A DNA stretch of 64,000 nucleotides from Rhizobium sp. WSM4643 (GCF_025152745.1 NZ_CP104040.1:4369501-4433500), one strand, 5' to 3'. Counted from the stretch's first letter, positions 19,327 to 28,523 are shown. Made by a program: numbers and translations. Notes: generated by a model not told the origin, from the letters alone.

Positions 19327-20886
19327 TTAGGGCCGGTGCCTCACCGGCCCTCTTTCCGTCAGCTCGGTATAGGCGAGCGTCTGATCGAGGTGGCGTGCTC
19401 GGAGCGACAGCAGCTTTTCGGCATAGTCGAGCCGCACCGCCGCATAGGCTGGATCCGCTGCGACATTATTGAGCTCCATCGGATCGTCGGCAAGATTGAA
19501 GAGCAGCGGCGGCAAAGCGGTAAAATGCACATATTTGAACCGCGCGTCGCGGATCACCGCGAGATTGCATTCGTTGGGCCGCAGCCGGAAATGCTGCTCG
19601 GCCTCGCCATGCGCAATGTCGCGGAAATCGAATTCCCAAAATGCCGCATCCCGCCAGCCGTCTCCGCTCCCACCCCAGACAAACGGCATCAGCGACCGGC
19701 CATCGAGCCCGTTCTTCGCGTCGATGCCGAGCCTTTGGCAAAGGGTCGGAAAAATATCCGCAGCGCTGGTGAAATTGTCGACGACCCCGCCCGCAGCACT
19801 GCTTGCGGGATCGCGAATGACAAGAGGAATATGATAGCTGCCGTCAAAGAAGCCGCCCTTGCCGAGCATCCAGTGATCGCCCGCCATCTCGGCGTGGTCC
19901 GAGGTGAAGATGATGAGCGTATCGTCCCAGGCGCCCGCATCCTTGAGAGCCTGCCAGATGCGGCCGAGCTGTGCATCGACCTCTGATATCATCCCGTAAT
20001 AGATCGCCCGGATCGCGGCGAAATCTTCGGCGTTCCAGCCGCTAAGCGGCCCGGTTGCACCGTGAATGAAGTTGCCCTTGTCGGAGCGTGGCATGGCATA
20101 GGCGAGATAGGGGTGACTGTTCTGTTCCGCTTCGCGGTTTGCCGCGCGCGCAAAAGCCGGTCCCTCGCCCGGCGTGAACATTCGGTTGAACGGTTCCGGC
20201 ACGGAGAACGGCGGATGCGGACGTAAGAAAGAGACATGCGCGAACCACGGCCTGTCCTGTTCGCCCATCCAGCGGATGAACTCGCCGGCCAGAAAAGCCG
20301 TCTGGGTCTCGTCGCGCGAATAGGCCGGCGACGCATCCGAAATGTCTCCGGCTCCAGCACCGACCGGAATATGGATATCGCGGCTGACGGCATCCGCATG
20401 GCTGCGGGACCTGAGCCAGGAGAGCCATTGTTTCTCATGCTCCGGCAGAAGCTGGCGGGCGGTAAAGCCCGGCAGCACGCCTTCATAACTCGTCAGATGC
20501 GGATCGCCGGCATCCATCCCGCGCGGATCGGGCGCCGTATCCGTGTAGCCGAACAGCGTCGGGTCGTATCCCGCCCGCCGGGCCGCCAGCGCCAGATTGT
20601 CGAAGCGGGCATCGAGCGGCGAACCGTTGCGGCAGACGCGGTGGTTCATCTGATAGAGACCGGTATAGAGCGTGGCCCGCGCCGGTGAGCAGGGTGCTGC
20701 CCCCGCATAATGCCGCTGGAATAGCGTGCCTTCCCGCGCCAGCGCATCAACACCAGGCGTCTTTACGCAGGCATGACCGACAGCCGACAGGCAATCGCCG
20801 CGCCACTGGTCCGCCGTGATCAGCAGGATGTTCGGCCGGCGCGCTTTCTCAATGCCGGTTGGCTCAATGCTGGTTGGATTTTGCAT
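19327..20886 (-). CDS. Type I sulfatase
   Basis: Sulfate ester hydrolase of the alkaline-phosphatase superfamily, 519 residues. The catalytic signature C66-S-P-A-R is present, so the Cys is expected to be converted to formylglycine. ILLITADQWRGD near the N-terminus supplies the metal-binding Asp, and TSDHAEMAGDHWMLGKGG the later D-H motif. No signal peptide is seen, so it is probably cytoplasmic, like choline sulfatase and relatives. ATG 20886 (MQNPTSIEP...) lies inside the end of galE (23-nt overlap) with only a weak GGGA; a longer frame extends into galE and is rejected. The substrate is unknown; no transporter or maturase gene adjoins it. Confidence 0.9.
   Translation of the reverse strand: MQNPTSIEPTGIEKARRPNILLITADQWRGDCLSAVGHACVKTPGVDALAREGTLFQRHYAGAAPCSPARATLYTGLYQMNHRVCRNGSPLDARFDNLALAARRAGYDPTLFGYTDTAPDPRGMDAGDPHLTSYEGVLPGFTARQLLPEHEKQWLSWLRSRSHADAVSRDIHIPVGAGAGDISDASPAYSRDETQTAFLAGEFIRWMGEQDRPWFAHVSFLRPHPPFSVPEPFNRMFTPGEGPAFARAANREAEQNSHPYLAYAMPRSDKGNFIHGATGPLSGWNAEDFAAIRAIYYGMISEVDAQLGRIWQALKDAGAWDDTLIIFTSDHAEMAGDHWMLGKGGFFDGSYHIPLVIRDPASSAAGGVVDNFTSAADIFPTLCQRLGIDAKNGLDGRSLMPFVWGGSGDGWRDAAFWEFDFRDIAHGEAEQHFRLRPNECNLAVIRDARFKYVHFTALPPLLFNLADDPMELNNVAADPAYAAVRLDYAEKLLSLRARHLDQTLAYTELTERGPVRHRP
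19329..19351 (+). terminator. Terminator of the DUF1993 gene, inside the 3' end of the sulfatase gene
   Basis: A 10-pair stem (arms AGGGCCGGTG and CACCGGCCCT, loop CCT), followed by CTTTCC on the plus strand. The convergent sulfatase stop is at 19327, so the hairpin is also coding sequence for that gene's last residues. Confidence 0.6.
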
Positions 20887-21847
20887 GCCAGTCCCAGGCG
20901 GAGCGGATGATCTCGGACAGATCATACTGCGGCACCCAGCCGAGCACGTCACGCGCCTTGTCGTTATTGGCGACCAGCGTATGCGAATCGCCTTCGCGAC
21001 GGCCGATATATTCGACCGGGAAAGGCCGGTTCGACACATCCTCGATAGCGTCGAGCAATTCCTTGACCGTCGTGCCGGTGCCGGTGCCGAGGTTGAGCGC
21101 GACGGATTGGCCGCCCTTCAGCAGATATTCGACGGCGCGCACATGCGCATCGGCAAGATCCAGCACATGGATATAGTCGCGCACGCAGGTGCCGTCGCGG
21201 GTCTCGTAATCGCTGCCGAACACCTTGAAACCCTGGCGGCGGCCGAGCGCCGCGTCGATCGCCAGGGGTATCGCATGCGTTTCCGGCTGGTGCCATTCGC
21301 CGATCCGGCCCTCGAAATCGGCGCCGGCCGCATTGAAATAACGCAGCACCACCGAGCGCAGGCTTCTGTACTGGTCGTAATCGGCAAGCGCCTGCTCGAC
21401 GATATATTTCGTCCGCCCGTAGGGATTGATCGGCACCTGCCGGTGCGTCTCGTCGAGCGGCACGCTCTGCGGCAGGCCGTAGGTCGCGCAGGTGGAGGAG
21501 AAGACGAAGGCATTGACGCCGGCGGCCTGTGCCGCCGAAAGCAGCGTCAACGTGCCGATCACATTGTTCTCGTAGAAGGAAACCGGATCCTTGACCGATT
21601 CGCCGACCTCGATCAGTGCCGCGAAATGCAGGATCGCCGCCGGCTTGTGTTTTGCCAGCACCTCATCCAGCCGGGCGCGATCGCGAATATCGCCCTCTTC
21701 GGCCGGCCCCCATCTGACGAACTCGCGATGGCCGTTCGAAAAATTGTCGAAGACGACAGGCGTATAGCCCTTGTTCGCCAGGTCGAGGCACGTATGCGAG
21801 CCGATATAGCCGGCACCGCCGACGACAAGAACCGTTTCACCTGCCAT
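20864..21847 (-). CDS. galE: UDP-glucose 4-epimerase
   Basis: Interconverts UDP-glucose and UDP-galactose to supply galactose for surface polysaccharides; rhizobial copies are also called exoB. 327 residues, extended SDR fold. The NAD-binding motif is GGAGYIGSH at residues 10-18, followed by the conserved DNFSNGH and FAALIEVGESV. The catalytic pair is Ser in SSTCATYG and Y-x3-K in NPYGRTKYIVEQ. YFNAAGAD and GTRDGTCVRDYIHVLDLADAH-type sequence (here ETRDGTCVRDYIHV) complete the family pattern. ATG 21847 has a GGGTGG nearby. It overlaps the sulfatase start by 23 nt, suggesting transcription together. Confidence 0.95.
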   Translation of the reverse strand: MAGETVLVVGGAGYIGSHTCLDLANKGYTPVVFDNFSNGHREFVRWGPAEEGDIRDRARLDEVLAKHKPAAILHFAALIEVGESVKDPVSFYENNVIGTLTLLSAAQAAGVNAFVFSSTCATYGLPQSVPLDETHRQVPINPYGRTKYIVEQALADYDQYRSLRSVVLRYFNAAGADFEGRIGEWHQPETHAIPLAIDAALGRRQGFKVFGSDYETRDGTCVRDYIHVLDLADAHVRAVEYLLKGGQSVALNLGTGTGTTVKELLDAIEDVSNRPFPVEYIGRREGDSHTLVANNDKARDVLGWVPQYDLSEIIRSAWDWHAKSNQH

Positions 21848-22098
21848 GCACCACCCTTATTATTCAGTGAGAGATGGAAGAAACCTAGACGAGATACACG
21901 TCAATAAAAAGAAGGAACTGCAATCGGCGTCAATGGACAATACGTCAAATGCCGAAGTCGCCCCATTCGTGCGGTTTGTGCCGGATCAGCAAATAGTCTT
22001 GAATTATTCGCGTGATTTGCACGGTCGCCCGATCTAATGGGCTTCCCACCACCAAGTGATGATCAACGGTCTGCAGCTATAAAGCAGGGAGAGCGCGA

Positions 22099-22743
22099 AT
22101 GAGGAAGGCATTGATCGTTTGGGGCGGCTGGCAAGGCCATGAGCCGGAGCAATGCGCTCAGATTGTCGCCGATCTGCTGCGCGAGGACGATTTTACGGTC
22201 GAAGTGACCGGCGATCTCGGCGTGTTCGGATCTTCGACGCTAGCGAAAGCCGATCTGCTGGTGCCGATCATCACCGGCGAAAAGCTTGAGAAGGAACATG
22301 CCGCTGCCCTCGTCGAAGCCGTGCGCGGCGGGCTCGGGCTTGCCGGCCATCACGGCGCGCTCGCCACGTCCTTCAAGGAAAGCGCGCCTTTCCGCTATGT
22401 CTCCGGCGTCACCTGGGTCGCCCATCCCGGCAACATCATCGACTTCCGCGTCGCCGTCACCCGCCAGGACGACCCCGTCATGGAGGGCATTCCGGACTTC
22501 GACTATCGTTCGGAGCAATATTACCTCCACTATGATCCCACAGTCGAAATCCTTGCGACGACCACCTTCACCGGCGCCTACGATCCGGCAGCCCGCAATG
22601 TGGTGATGCCCGTCGTCTTCAAGCGCCATTTCGGTGCCGGCCGCATCTTCTATTCCGCCCTCGGCCATGTCGCAGCCGAATTCGACCATCCCTATATGCC
22701 CCTCATCCTACGGCGGGGCCTGAGCTGGGCCGCACGCCAGTAG
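22099..22743 (+). CDS. ThuA-like domain protein
   Basis: 214 residues starting MRKALIVWGGWQGHEPEQCAQIVADLLRE, with GGGAGAG upstream of ATG. The class I glutamine-amidotransferase-like fold of the ThuA family is indicated by LIVWGGWQGHEP, AVRGGLGLAGHHGALATSF, VTWVAHPGN and VFKRHFGAGRIFYSALGHVAAEFDHP. ThuA is linked to trehalose/sucrose and related disaccharide use in rhizobia, but this is a shorter paralogue standing alone, without the thuEFGKB genes. The conserved GHHG replaces a nucleophile-type motif, so its reaction is not known. Plus strand, divergent from galE. Confidence 0.85.
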   Translation: MRKALIVWGGWQGHEPEQCAQIVADLLREDDFTVEVTGDLGVFGSSTLAKADLLVPIITGEKLEKEHAAALVEAVRGGLGLAGHHGALATSFKESAPFRYVSGVTWVAHPGNIIDFRVAVTRQDDPVMEGIPDFDYRSEQYYLHYDPTVEILATTTFTGAYDPAARNVVMPVVFKRHFGAGRIFYSALGHVAAEFDHPYMPLILRRGLSWAARQ

Positions 22744-22898
22744 CGCCAGGACGATCTCCCTCGAACGAGGAGCGGCGGCGACAGCCCAACGATGTCGGCG
22801 GCTGAAAAACGAGCGTTCAAGCTGGAGGGCAGCCGCGCCTGATCGGCCAGCACGGTCGACCGCTTGCCGATCGTCCGCCTGCGCCATAATTTAGCCGA

Positions 22899-23468
22899 AT
22901 GCAGGATCGCTTGTCTTTCTTTCCCGCCACCACCGACCGCCTGGCCCATATAGAAGCGGTCTTCGACGATTGCGCCGACGGCCGGAATTGTCGCTGCGCC
23001 TACTGGTATCGTCCGAATGCCGACTACAAGGCAGGATGGGGCGAGGGAAATCGCAACTGGTTCCGGAGCATGGTCGACGAACCGCGCCCGCCCGGCATTC
23101 TCGGCTATCACGAGAATGAGCCGGCCGTATGGTGCGGCGTCGCGCCGCGCGTCGTGTTCGATCGGCTGCGCCGCTCAAAACCCTTCGCGCCGGTCGATGA
23201 CAGGCCGGTCTGGTCGATCAATTGCTTCATCGTCCGCAAGCCGTTCCGGCGGCAGGGATTTTCGCGATTATTGCTGAACCATGCGGTCGAATTTGCGCGG
23301 GCAAACGGCGCCGAATGTCTCGAAGCCTACCCCGTCGACCAGGCTGCCCGTGCTTCGAACGGAGCCGAGCTTTATCCGGGAACGCTCTCGATGTTTCTGG
23401 ATGCCGGTTTCGTCGAAGTGGCAAGACGCCTGCCCGCAAGGCCGGTGGTCCGCCTGGAATGCGCTTGA
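22899..23468 (+). CDS. GNAT family N-acetyltransferase
   Basis: 189 residues. The C-terminal half carries the acetyl-CoA binding motif A region (INCFIVRKPFRRQGFSRLLLNHAVEFARANGAECLEAYPVD), with R-x-x-G-x-S in place of the usual RxxGxG. The end reads TLSMFLDAGFVEVARR, the usual late strand-helix. The N-terminal half is Cys-rich (DCADGRNCRCAYWY) and resembles rhizobial acetyltransferases of unknown substrate. ATG 22899 has no strong ribosome binding site. It stands alone, 155 bases after the ThuA-like gene. The acceptor cannot be inferred. Confidence 0.85.
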   Translation: MQDRLSFFPATTDRLAHIEAVFDDCADGRNCRCAYWYRPNADYKAGWGEGNRNWFRSMVDEPRPPGILGYHENEPAVWCGVAPRVVFDRLRRSKPFAPVDDRPVWSINCFIVRKPFRRQGFSRLLLNHAVEFARANGAECLEAYPVDQAARASNGAELYPGTLSMFLDAGFVEVARRLPARPVVRLECA

Positions 23469-23501
23469 ATATGTCGGCAGCTCAGGAATTGGCAATACGG
23501 T

Positions 23502-23756
23502 CTACCGAGCCGCTTTGATCTGCCGGTCGTTATCGACGCCGGGGGCGGCCCCGTCATAGATCCGCATCAGCCGCCCGGCTGCCTTCAGTTTCTCGATGAG
23601 ATCGTTTCCATCAGGCGAAGCCCTCGTCAGCTCCAGCTGTTCGAACTCCCTCAGCGCCTGTGCCCAATGGCTTTCCCCGCGCCCATCCGGCCTGCCTTCC
23701 AATTCCCATAGTGAATAAGCGCGCTGGCTGACCCAGGCGTCTCTATTATGACTCAT
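23502..23756 (-). CDS. DUF2934 domain protein
   Basis: Small soluble protein, 84 residues from ATG 23756 (MSHNRDAWVSQRAYSLWELEGRPDGRGESHWAQALREFEQ). The R-A-Y-x-x-W-E-x-E-G-R-P-x-G-R-x-x-x-H-W block is the DUF2934 signature, common in rhizobia in one to several copies per protein; this protein has a single copy. The function of the domain is unknown. A TTG at 23786 could extend it by ten residues but looks less likely. The ribosome binding site is weak. Convergent with the acetyltransferase gene. Confidence 0.8.
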   Translation of the reverse strand: MSHNRDAWVSQRAYSLWELEGRPDGRGESHWAQALREFEQLELTRASPDGNDLIEKLKAAGRLMRIYDGAAPGVDNDRQIKAAR

Positions 23757-23993
23757 GACCAACCCCAGCGGAAAATTTGGAAGCAATATTCGACAGGCAA
23801 CAAGGTGCCAAAACCGGCTTTAGGAGTCGTTACGAGGCAGCGTTAGTTTTTAGCTAACGGCCATGATTCGGCGAGACTAACCGGGGATAAAGTCATACGA
23901 ATTCGCGGTGCGATATGGCTGCACCCCTCGCTCGGCACCTTGGACTGATTTGAATACCGAGTTAGGGTCGGCGCGAAACGATAGCGGTGACCT

Positions 23994-25424
23994 ATGGCAG
24001 CAAAGACGACTCTCAACGCGAAAAACCTGGAAGCTCTCGGTGCACAACGTCTCGCCGAACTGCTGATCGAAATCAGCACCGGCAGCGCCGCCCATAAACG
24101 GCGGCTTCGCATGGAACTGGCCGGCAATCAGGGCAGCACCGAGGTCGCGCGTGAGATCCGCAAGCGCCTCGGCAGCATCGCACGAGCGCAGAGCGTCATC
24201 GAATGGCACAAAGTAAAAGCCGTCAACGCGGACCTCGAAACGCAGCGATCCGCGATCGTCACCGTCGTGGCCGCCAATGATCCGAAGGAAGCGTTCGATC
24301 TCATCTGGCAATTCCTTGCCGTTGCCGATTCGATTTTCCACCGATCCAACAGCAGCGACATCGCCTTCACGGAGACGTTCCATCAGGCATGCGCCGATGC
24401 CGGCATCATCGCCAGGTCCGCGGGAATCGGTATCGATGTCCTTGCCGATAAGGTCTTCACGGCATTGCAGGATAACGACCACGGCCAATATGACCCGCTG
24501 ATCGCCGAGATGGTTCCGGCGCTGGGCAAGGATGGCCTTGAACGTTTGAAGGGCCTCCTGGTGCAATGGTTGCACGAAGCGGAGGAGGAGCCTGCCGGTG
24601 CCGACCGGAAAATTCTCGGCTGGGGCGGCAGCGAAGCGAGCTACCTGAACGAGATCTACGCCAAGCATCGGCAACAGGCGGCGCGCATCGCTCTGCAGGA
24701 CATTGCCGATGCCCAGGATGATGTCGATGCCTTCATCGCTCAGCAGCCGGAAGAGACCTTAAGGATGCCGATGGTCGCGATCGCAATTTCCGACCGCTTG
24801 CTCTTGGCTGGACGCGCCGAGGAAGCATTGAGGATTTTGGACGGCGTCGACCACCGGTTCGAAATGCCTTTTGAATGGCAGGAAGCCCGCGCGGAGACGC
24901 TCGAAGCGCTCGAACCGGGGGAGGAAGCGCAGGCTTATCGATGGCAATGCTTCGAGCAGTCGCTGAACGGGGAGCACCTTCGCGCTTTCCTGCGAAAGCT
25001 CGCCGACTTCGACGATATCGAGGCCGAGGAGAAGGCATTCGCCTTCGCGCACGGCTTTACGGATGTTCATCGAGCCCTTGCCTTTTTCCTCGCCTGGCCC
25101 GCACACGCCGAGGCCGCGAAACTCGTCTCCAGGCGTCAGTCGGAACTGGACGGCGACCTCTACGAGCTGATGACATCGGGCGCCGAAATGCTGCGGGAGA
25201 AACATCCACTCGCGGCAACCATGCTGCTACGGTCGATGATCGGCTTCGCCCTCGATAACGGCCGATCCAGCCGTTACAAGCATGCCGCGCGTCATCTGGC
25301 GGAATGCGCCTCGCTCGCGCCTCACATCGACGATTTCGGCAGCGCCCGGCCTCACGACGCCTATGTCGCCGAGCTGAAGCGTCAACACGGAAACAAGCAT
25401 GGCTTCTGGAGCCTGCTGCGTTAG
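23994..25424 (+). CDS. DUF6880-like protein of unknown function
   Basis: 476 residues, soluble and strongly helical, with no signal peptide or membrane span. The N-terminus (TLNAKNLEALGAQRLAELLIEISTGSAAHKRRLRMELAG) is the recognisable start of an alphaproteobacterial family I recall as DUF6880. The C-terminal two thirds look like repeated helix pairs (AISDRLLLAGRAEEALRILDGV, QEARAETLEALEPGEEAQAYRWQCFEQSLNGEHLRAFL), in the manner of TPR-like proteins, ending KRQHGNKHGFWSLL. A scaffold or binding role is possible but unproven. ATG 23994 has only a weak ribosome binding site. It is followed after 38 bases by the thioredoxin-fold gene, so the two may be co-transcribed. Confidence 0.8.
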   Translation: MAAKTTLNAKNLEALGAQRLAELLIEISTGSAAHKRRLRMELAGNQGSTEVAREIRKRLGSIARAQSVIEWHKVKAVNADLETQRSAIVTVVAANDPKEAFDLIWQFLAVADSIFHRSNSSDIAFTETFHQACADAGIIARSAGIGIDVLADKVFTALQDNDHGQYDPLIAEMVPALGKDGLERLKGLLVQWLHEAEEEPAGADRKILGWGGSEASYLNEIYAKHRQQAARIALQDIADAQDDVDAFIAQQPEETLRMPMVAIAISDRLLLAGRAEEALRILDGVDHRFEMPFEWQEARAETLEALEPGEEAQAYRWQCFEQSLNGEHLRAFLRKLADFDDIEAEEKAFAFAHGFTDVHRALAFFLAWPAHAEAAKLVSRRQSELDGDLYELMTSGAEMLREKHPLAATMLLRSMIGFALDNGRSSRYKHAARHLAECASLAPHIDDFGSARPHDAYVAELKRQHGNKHGFWSLLR

Positions 25425-25462
25425 GCCGAATAGCCAACCTGCTCAACGAAAAGGACATCGCA

Positions 25463-26020
25463 ATGACCGGAACCGCGTGGCGTGCCGATCCGCTGACCTG
25501 GGGCAATGGCCCGCGCATCTTCGAGATCTTTCTCGAGCCGACCTGCCCTTACTCCGTCAGGGCGTTCGGCAAACTTGATGCGTTGCTCAGCCAAGCCGGC
25601 GAAGATAAGGTCACTGTAAAAATCCGTCTGCAATCGCAGCCCTGGCACATGTATTCCGGCGTGATCGTCCGCTGCATCATCGCGGCCTCGACGCTGGAAG
25701 GCGGCAAGGAGACGGCAAAGAAGGTCATGGCCGCCATCGCCGCACATCGAGAGGAATTCGAATTCGAGCGTCATGCCGGCGGCCCGAATATGGATGTGAC
25801 GCCGAACCAGATCATCGAGCGCCTGGAAGCCTACAGCGGCATCAAGCTGAAAGAAGCCTTCGCCATCCCGGATCTCGACCGGGAGATCAAATGGCACTGC
25901 AAATATGCCCGCCAGAACGGCATCCACGTCTCGCCGACCTTCATGATCGACGGGCTGGTGCAAGCCGACATGAGTAGCGGCGATGAGGTCGGCGTCTGGG
26001 TGAAGAAGGTGCTGGGCTGA
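25463..26020 (+). CDS. DsbA/thioredoxin-fold protein with a CPYS active site
   Basis: 185 residues from ATG 25463 (MTGTAWRADPLTWGN...), preceded by AAGGA. The strand-loop FEIFLEPTCPYSVRAFGK places a single Cys (C28) in a C-P-Y-S motif where redox DsbA proteins have CxxC. A cis-Pro region typical of the fold is present (HVSPTFMIDG, near residue 165). With one Cys, glutathione-transferase- or isomerase-like or monothiol chemistry is more likely than disulfide formation. There is no signal peptide, so it is cytoplasmic. It follows the DUF6880-like gene closely. Confidence 0.85.
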   Translation: MTGTAWRADPLTWGNGPRIFEIFLEPTCPYSVRAFGKLDALLSQAGEDKVTVKIRLQSQPWHMYSGVIVRCIIAASTLEGGKETAKKVMAAIAAHREEFEFERHAGGPNMDVTPNQIIERLEAYSGIKLKEAFAIPDLDREIKWHCKYARQNGIHVSPTFMIDGLVQADMSSGDEVGVWVKKVLG

Positions 26021-26208
26021 CGCTGGCTGCGCGAGGAGTTAGCGTATTCGCAAAACCCTGCTCCGTTCACGGCCTTGTGTCAGCAGGGTTCATTCGGTAG
26101 GATCGAGGCTGGAAATCTACAGCGGCGCGTTCGAGTATTTAGGTTATTGGGAGCTCGATCCCGGTGGCGCACTGAAATCCGCTCGTAGTGCCTGCGGACA
26201 AGTTGATC

Positions 26209-27657
26209 ATGACTGGCGTCGACGATCGGCTTCTCGAAAGCAAGATGATCCAGATCGAGCAGGCTCGATCCTGGAGCCCACGCGTGATCTCTAAGTTCGA
26301 AGCGCTGATCAGGGACGGCAACGACCTCTCCCTTTATCGTGTCAATCCGCTGGCGTTTGCACGTGACCGCGCGATAACTGACACGGAATCCATTGACCTG
26401 TTCCTCCATGCCGCCCGATGCGGCTTGTTCGAAATGACCTGGGATGTGCTTTGCCCCCAATCTGGAATGGTGCTCGACAGCTTTGGCGCCTTGCGCACGC
26501 TCAAGACCCATTATGTCTGTGGCTTGTGCGACGTATCGGGCGAGACCGACCTCGATGACTTCATCGAAGTTACATTCTCCGTATCACCACATCTTCGGCG
26601 GCTGCCGTTTCATGATCCCGACTCGCTCTCGGTCGAAGACTTCCACTGGAAGCTTCGCTTCGCCAATGACGGGAGGCTGCCCGGCCAGCAAGCTCGGTTT
26701 CTCGACTACCTGCGCGGATTGGTCCGCGGCCTCACCTACCTGCCGCCGAGCTCGAGCGTCACGCTCCGGGCGGAGCTCGGTCCTGGTGTTCTCTCCGGCG
26801 TGAATGTCCAAACGCAAGCCGCCTTCATGACGCCGATATCAGGTGAGCCGGCCACGGCGCCCACGCTGCTACGGGTCAGGTATGATGGGCAACGCTTTTC
26901 CCCGGCCTTGGCCGTTTTACCGCCGGGGCCGTGTATTATCGAGGTGGAAAATACCGGACCCGTTCGTGGCTCGCTGCTTTTGATAAATTGGCCGCCCGAG
27001 GTGGCAGCCCTGACAATCAAGCCGCAGCTCGAATTCGAGCCGTATATCTCCGGCGGGATGTTGCTGGCAAGGCAGACCTTCAGGCGCCTGTTCCGATCCG
27101 AGCGCGTCGACGAGCGGGAAGGGCTCGGCATTCGCCAGGTGACTTTCCTCTTCACAGACCTAAAAGGTTCGACGGCTCTGTATGAGCGCCTGGGCGACCT
27201 GAACGCCTACGCGTTGGTGAGGGAGCATTTTGCTCTTCTCGAATTGACGGCACAGCAACATTCCGGCGCCATCGTCAAGACGATCGGCGACGCGGTAATG
27301 GCCGTCTTCTCTCGTCCAACCGACGCGGTTTCGGCGGCATTGCAGATATTGAAGGAAATCGAGCGCTTCAATCTCGAACATGGTGAGCCGGGCATCATCC
27401 TCAAAATCGGAGCACACTGCGGGCCATCGATTGCTGTCACACTAAACGATAATCTCGATTATTTTGGTCAGACCGTAAATGTTGCCGCACGCGTGCAATC
27501 TCTGGCGGATGCGGGCGAGATTTGTATCTCGGAAGCGCTCTATACGGCGCCAGGTGTCATTCATCTCCTGGCCGACCACCATGTTGTGGAGTTTGGCTCC
27601 TCGCTCCACGGAGTTGAGGGCAATGCTTCTGTGTATCGGATCGTCAACGGACCGTAA
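26209..27657 (+). CDS. Class III adenylate/guanylate cyclase with N-terminal DUF5939-like region
   Basis: 482 residues from ATG 26209; GTG 26188 would add seven. Residues 1-300 form a domain I recognise as DUF5939-like, with C-P-x-S-G and CGLC Cys pairs (TWDVLCPQSGMV, THYVCGLCDVSG) that could bind a metal. A C-terminal cyclase homology domain follows (QVTFLFTDLKGSTALYERLGD...). Both metal Asp residues are present, D317 (FTDLKGST) and D361 (KTIGDAVMAVF), and the later NVAARVQ motif also fits an active enzyme. No membrane span is seen, so it is soluble. Specificity between ATP and GTP is not settled by eye. Rhizobia carry many such cyclases. Stands alone. Confidence 0.9.
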   Translation: MTGVDDRLLESKMIQIEQARSWSPRVISKFEALIRDGNDLSLYRVNPLAFARDRAITDTESIDLFLHAARCGLFEMTWDVLCPQSGMVLDSFGALRTLKTHYVCGLCDVSGETDLDDFIEVTFSVSPHLRRLPFHDPDSLSVEDFHWKLRFANDGRLPGQQARFLDYLRGLVRGLTYLPPSSSVTLRAELGPGVLSGVNVQTQAAFMTPISGEPATAPTLLRVRYDGQRFSPALAVLPPGPCIIEVENTGPVRGSLLLINWPPEVAALTIKPQLEFEPYISGGMLLARQTFRRLFRSERVDEREGLGIRQVTFLFTDLKGSTALYERLGDLNAYALVREHFALLELTAQQHSGAIVKTIGDAVMAVFSRPTDAVSAALQILKEIERFNLEHGEPGIILKIGAHCGPSIAVTLNDNLDYFGQTVNVAARVQSLADAGEICISEALYTAPGVIHLLADHHVVEFGSSLHGVEGNASVYRIVNGP

Positions 27658-27776
27658 CCACCTGCGTCGACCTCAAGGGGACAGGTTGCTTCAGCCGCGC
27701 CGCAGATGTGGTCGTGCAATCAAATGTGACGCACGTTAAAACCGCACGTGCACCATCATATGACAATTATGTTTGA

Positions 27777-27866
27777 TGGCGGAGAGGGTGGGATTTGAAC
27801 CCACGATACCCTTGCAGGTATGCCGCATTTCGAGTGCGGTGCATTCGACCACTCTGCCACCTCTCC
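27777..27866 (-). tRNA. tRNA-Ser (anticodon CGA)
   Basis: 90 nt on the minus strand including an encoded CCA. The acceptor arms GGAGAGG and CCTCTCC pair over seven bases. The anticodon stem CCGCA/TGCGG holds loop CTCGAAA, giving anticodon CGA (codon UCG). A long variable arm (class II) and the T arm GTGGG-TTCGAAT-CCCAC are present, as expected for serine. Discriminator base is G. Confidence 0.97.
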
Positions 27867-27901
27867 GCGGTCTGGTCGGCGCTTGTTCGGCGCGGGCGTT
27901 C

Positions 27902-27930
27902 TCATAACGGGCAAATGACAGGCTGGCAAG
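27902..27930 (-). promoter_or_regulatory. Candidate promoter of tRNA-Ser
   Basis: On the minus strand CTTGCC (27925-27930) and TTATGA (27902-27907) are separated by 17 bases, 36 bases before the tRNA 5' end. The fit to the rhizobial CTTGAC/CTATAT consensus is moderate. Confidence 0.4.
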
Positions 27931-28171
27931 CCGAAAAGTCGAAGCATTCCATCCTTTTGCCTTGACAGCTTTTTGTCCCTCGGCTATCTCGGCTGCGCAA
28001 TAGGTTTGGAGAAATCCGCGCCTAGCTGGTCCTGCGCTTGCGCGGGGCTTCACCGGCAGGACGAGTTCGAGGATTAGACCTCTGAAATCCCTGCTTAACT
28101 TCGACTGATAAAAAGACGGCCACCTTGCTCAGTCAGCGAGGAGAGCTGGAACGAACATGAAAGGATAAAAA

Positions 28172-28489
28172 ATGTTCGCAGTCATCAAGACCGGCGGTAA
28201 GCAGTACCGTGTGGCAGCCAACGACGTGCTGACCATCGAAAAACTGGAAGCTACCGCTGGCGACTCCATTGAATTCACCGAAGTGCTCGTGATCGGCGAA
28301 GGCGCCGACGCTGCGATCGGTGCGCCCTTCGTAACCGGCGCCTCTGTCAAGGCAGAAGTCGTCGAACAGAACCGCGGCAAGAAGGTCATCGCCTTCAAGA
28401 AGCGCCGCCGTCAGAATTCGAAGCGTTCGCGCGGCCATCGTCAGCATCACACGGTCGTCCGTATCACGGACATCGTGGCTGCCAAGTAA
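28172..28489 (+). CDS. rplU: 50S ribosomal protein L21
   Basis: 105-residue large-subunit protein that contacts 23S rRNA. The sequence starts [25 protein letters not shown] and carries the conserved [32 protein letters not shown] end. AAGGA lies seven bases before ATG. It is followed 34 bases later by rpmA, the usual pairing, and obgE lies about 2.4 kb further on the same strand as in many bacteria, here separated by acetyltransferase genes and a broken gene. Confidence 0.99.
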   Translation: MFAVIKTGGKQYRVAANDVLTIEKLEATAGDSIEFTEVLVIGEGADAAIGAPFVTGASVKAEVVEQNRGKKVIAFKKRRRQNSKRSRGHRQHHTVVRITDIVAAK

Positions 28490-28523
28490 GATCAACGGGA
28501 CAAGGTTTTAAAGGAGAACTCCA

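Noticed and set aside
21846..22037. 63-codon plus-strand frame upstream of the ThuA-like gene
   Set aside because: No ribosome binding site or motif; lies in the galE promoter region.
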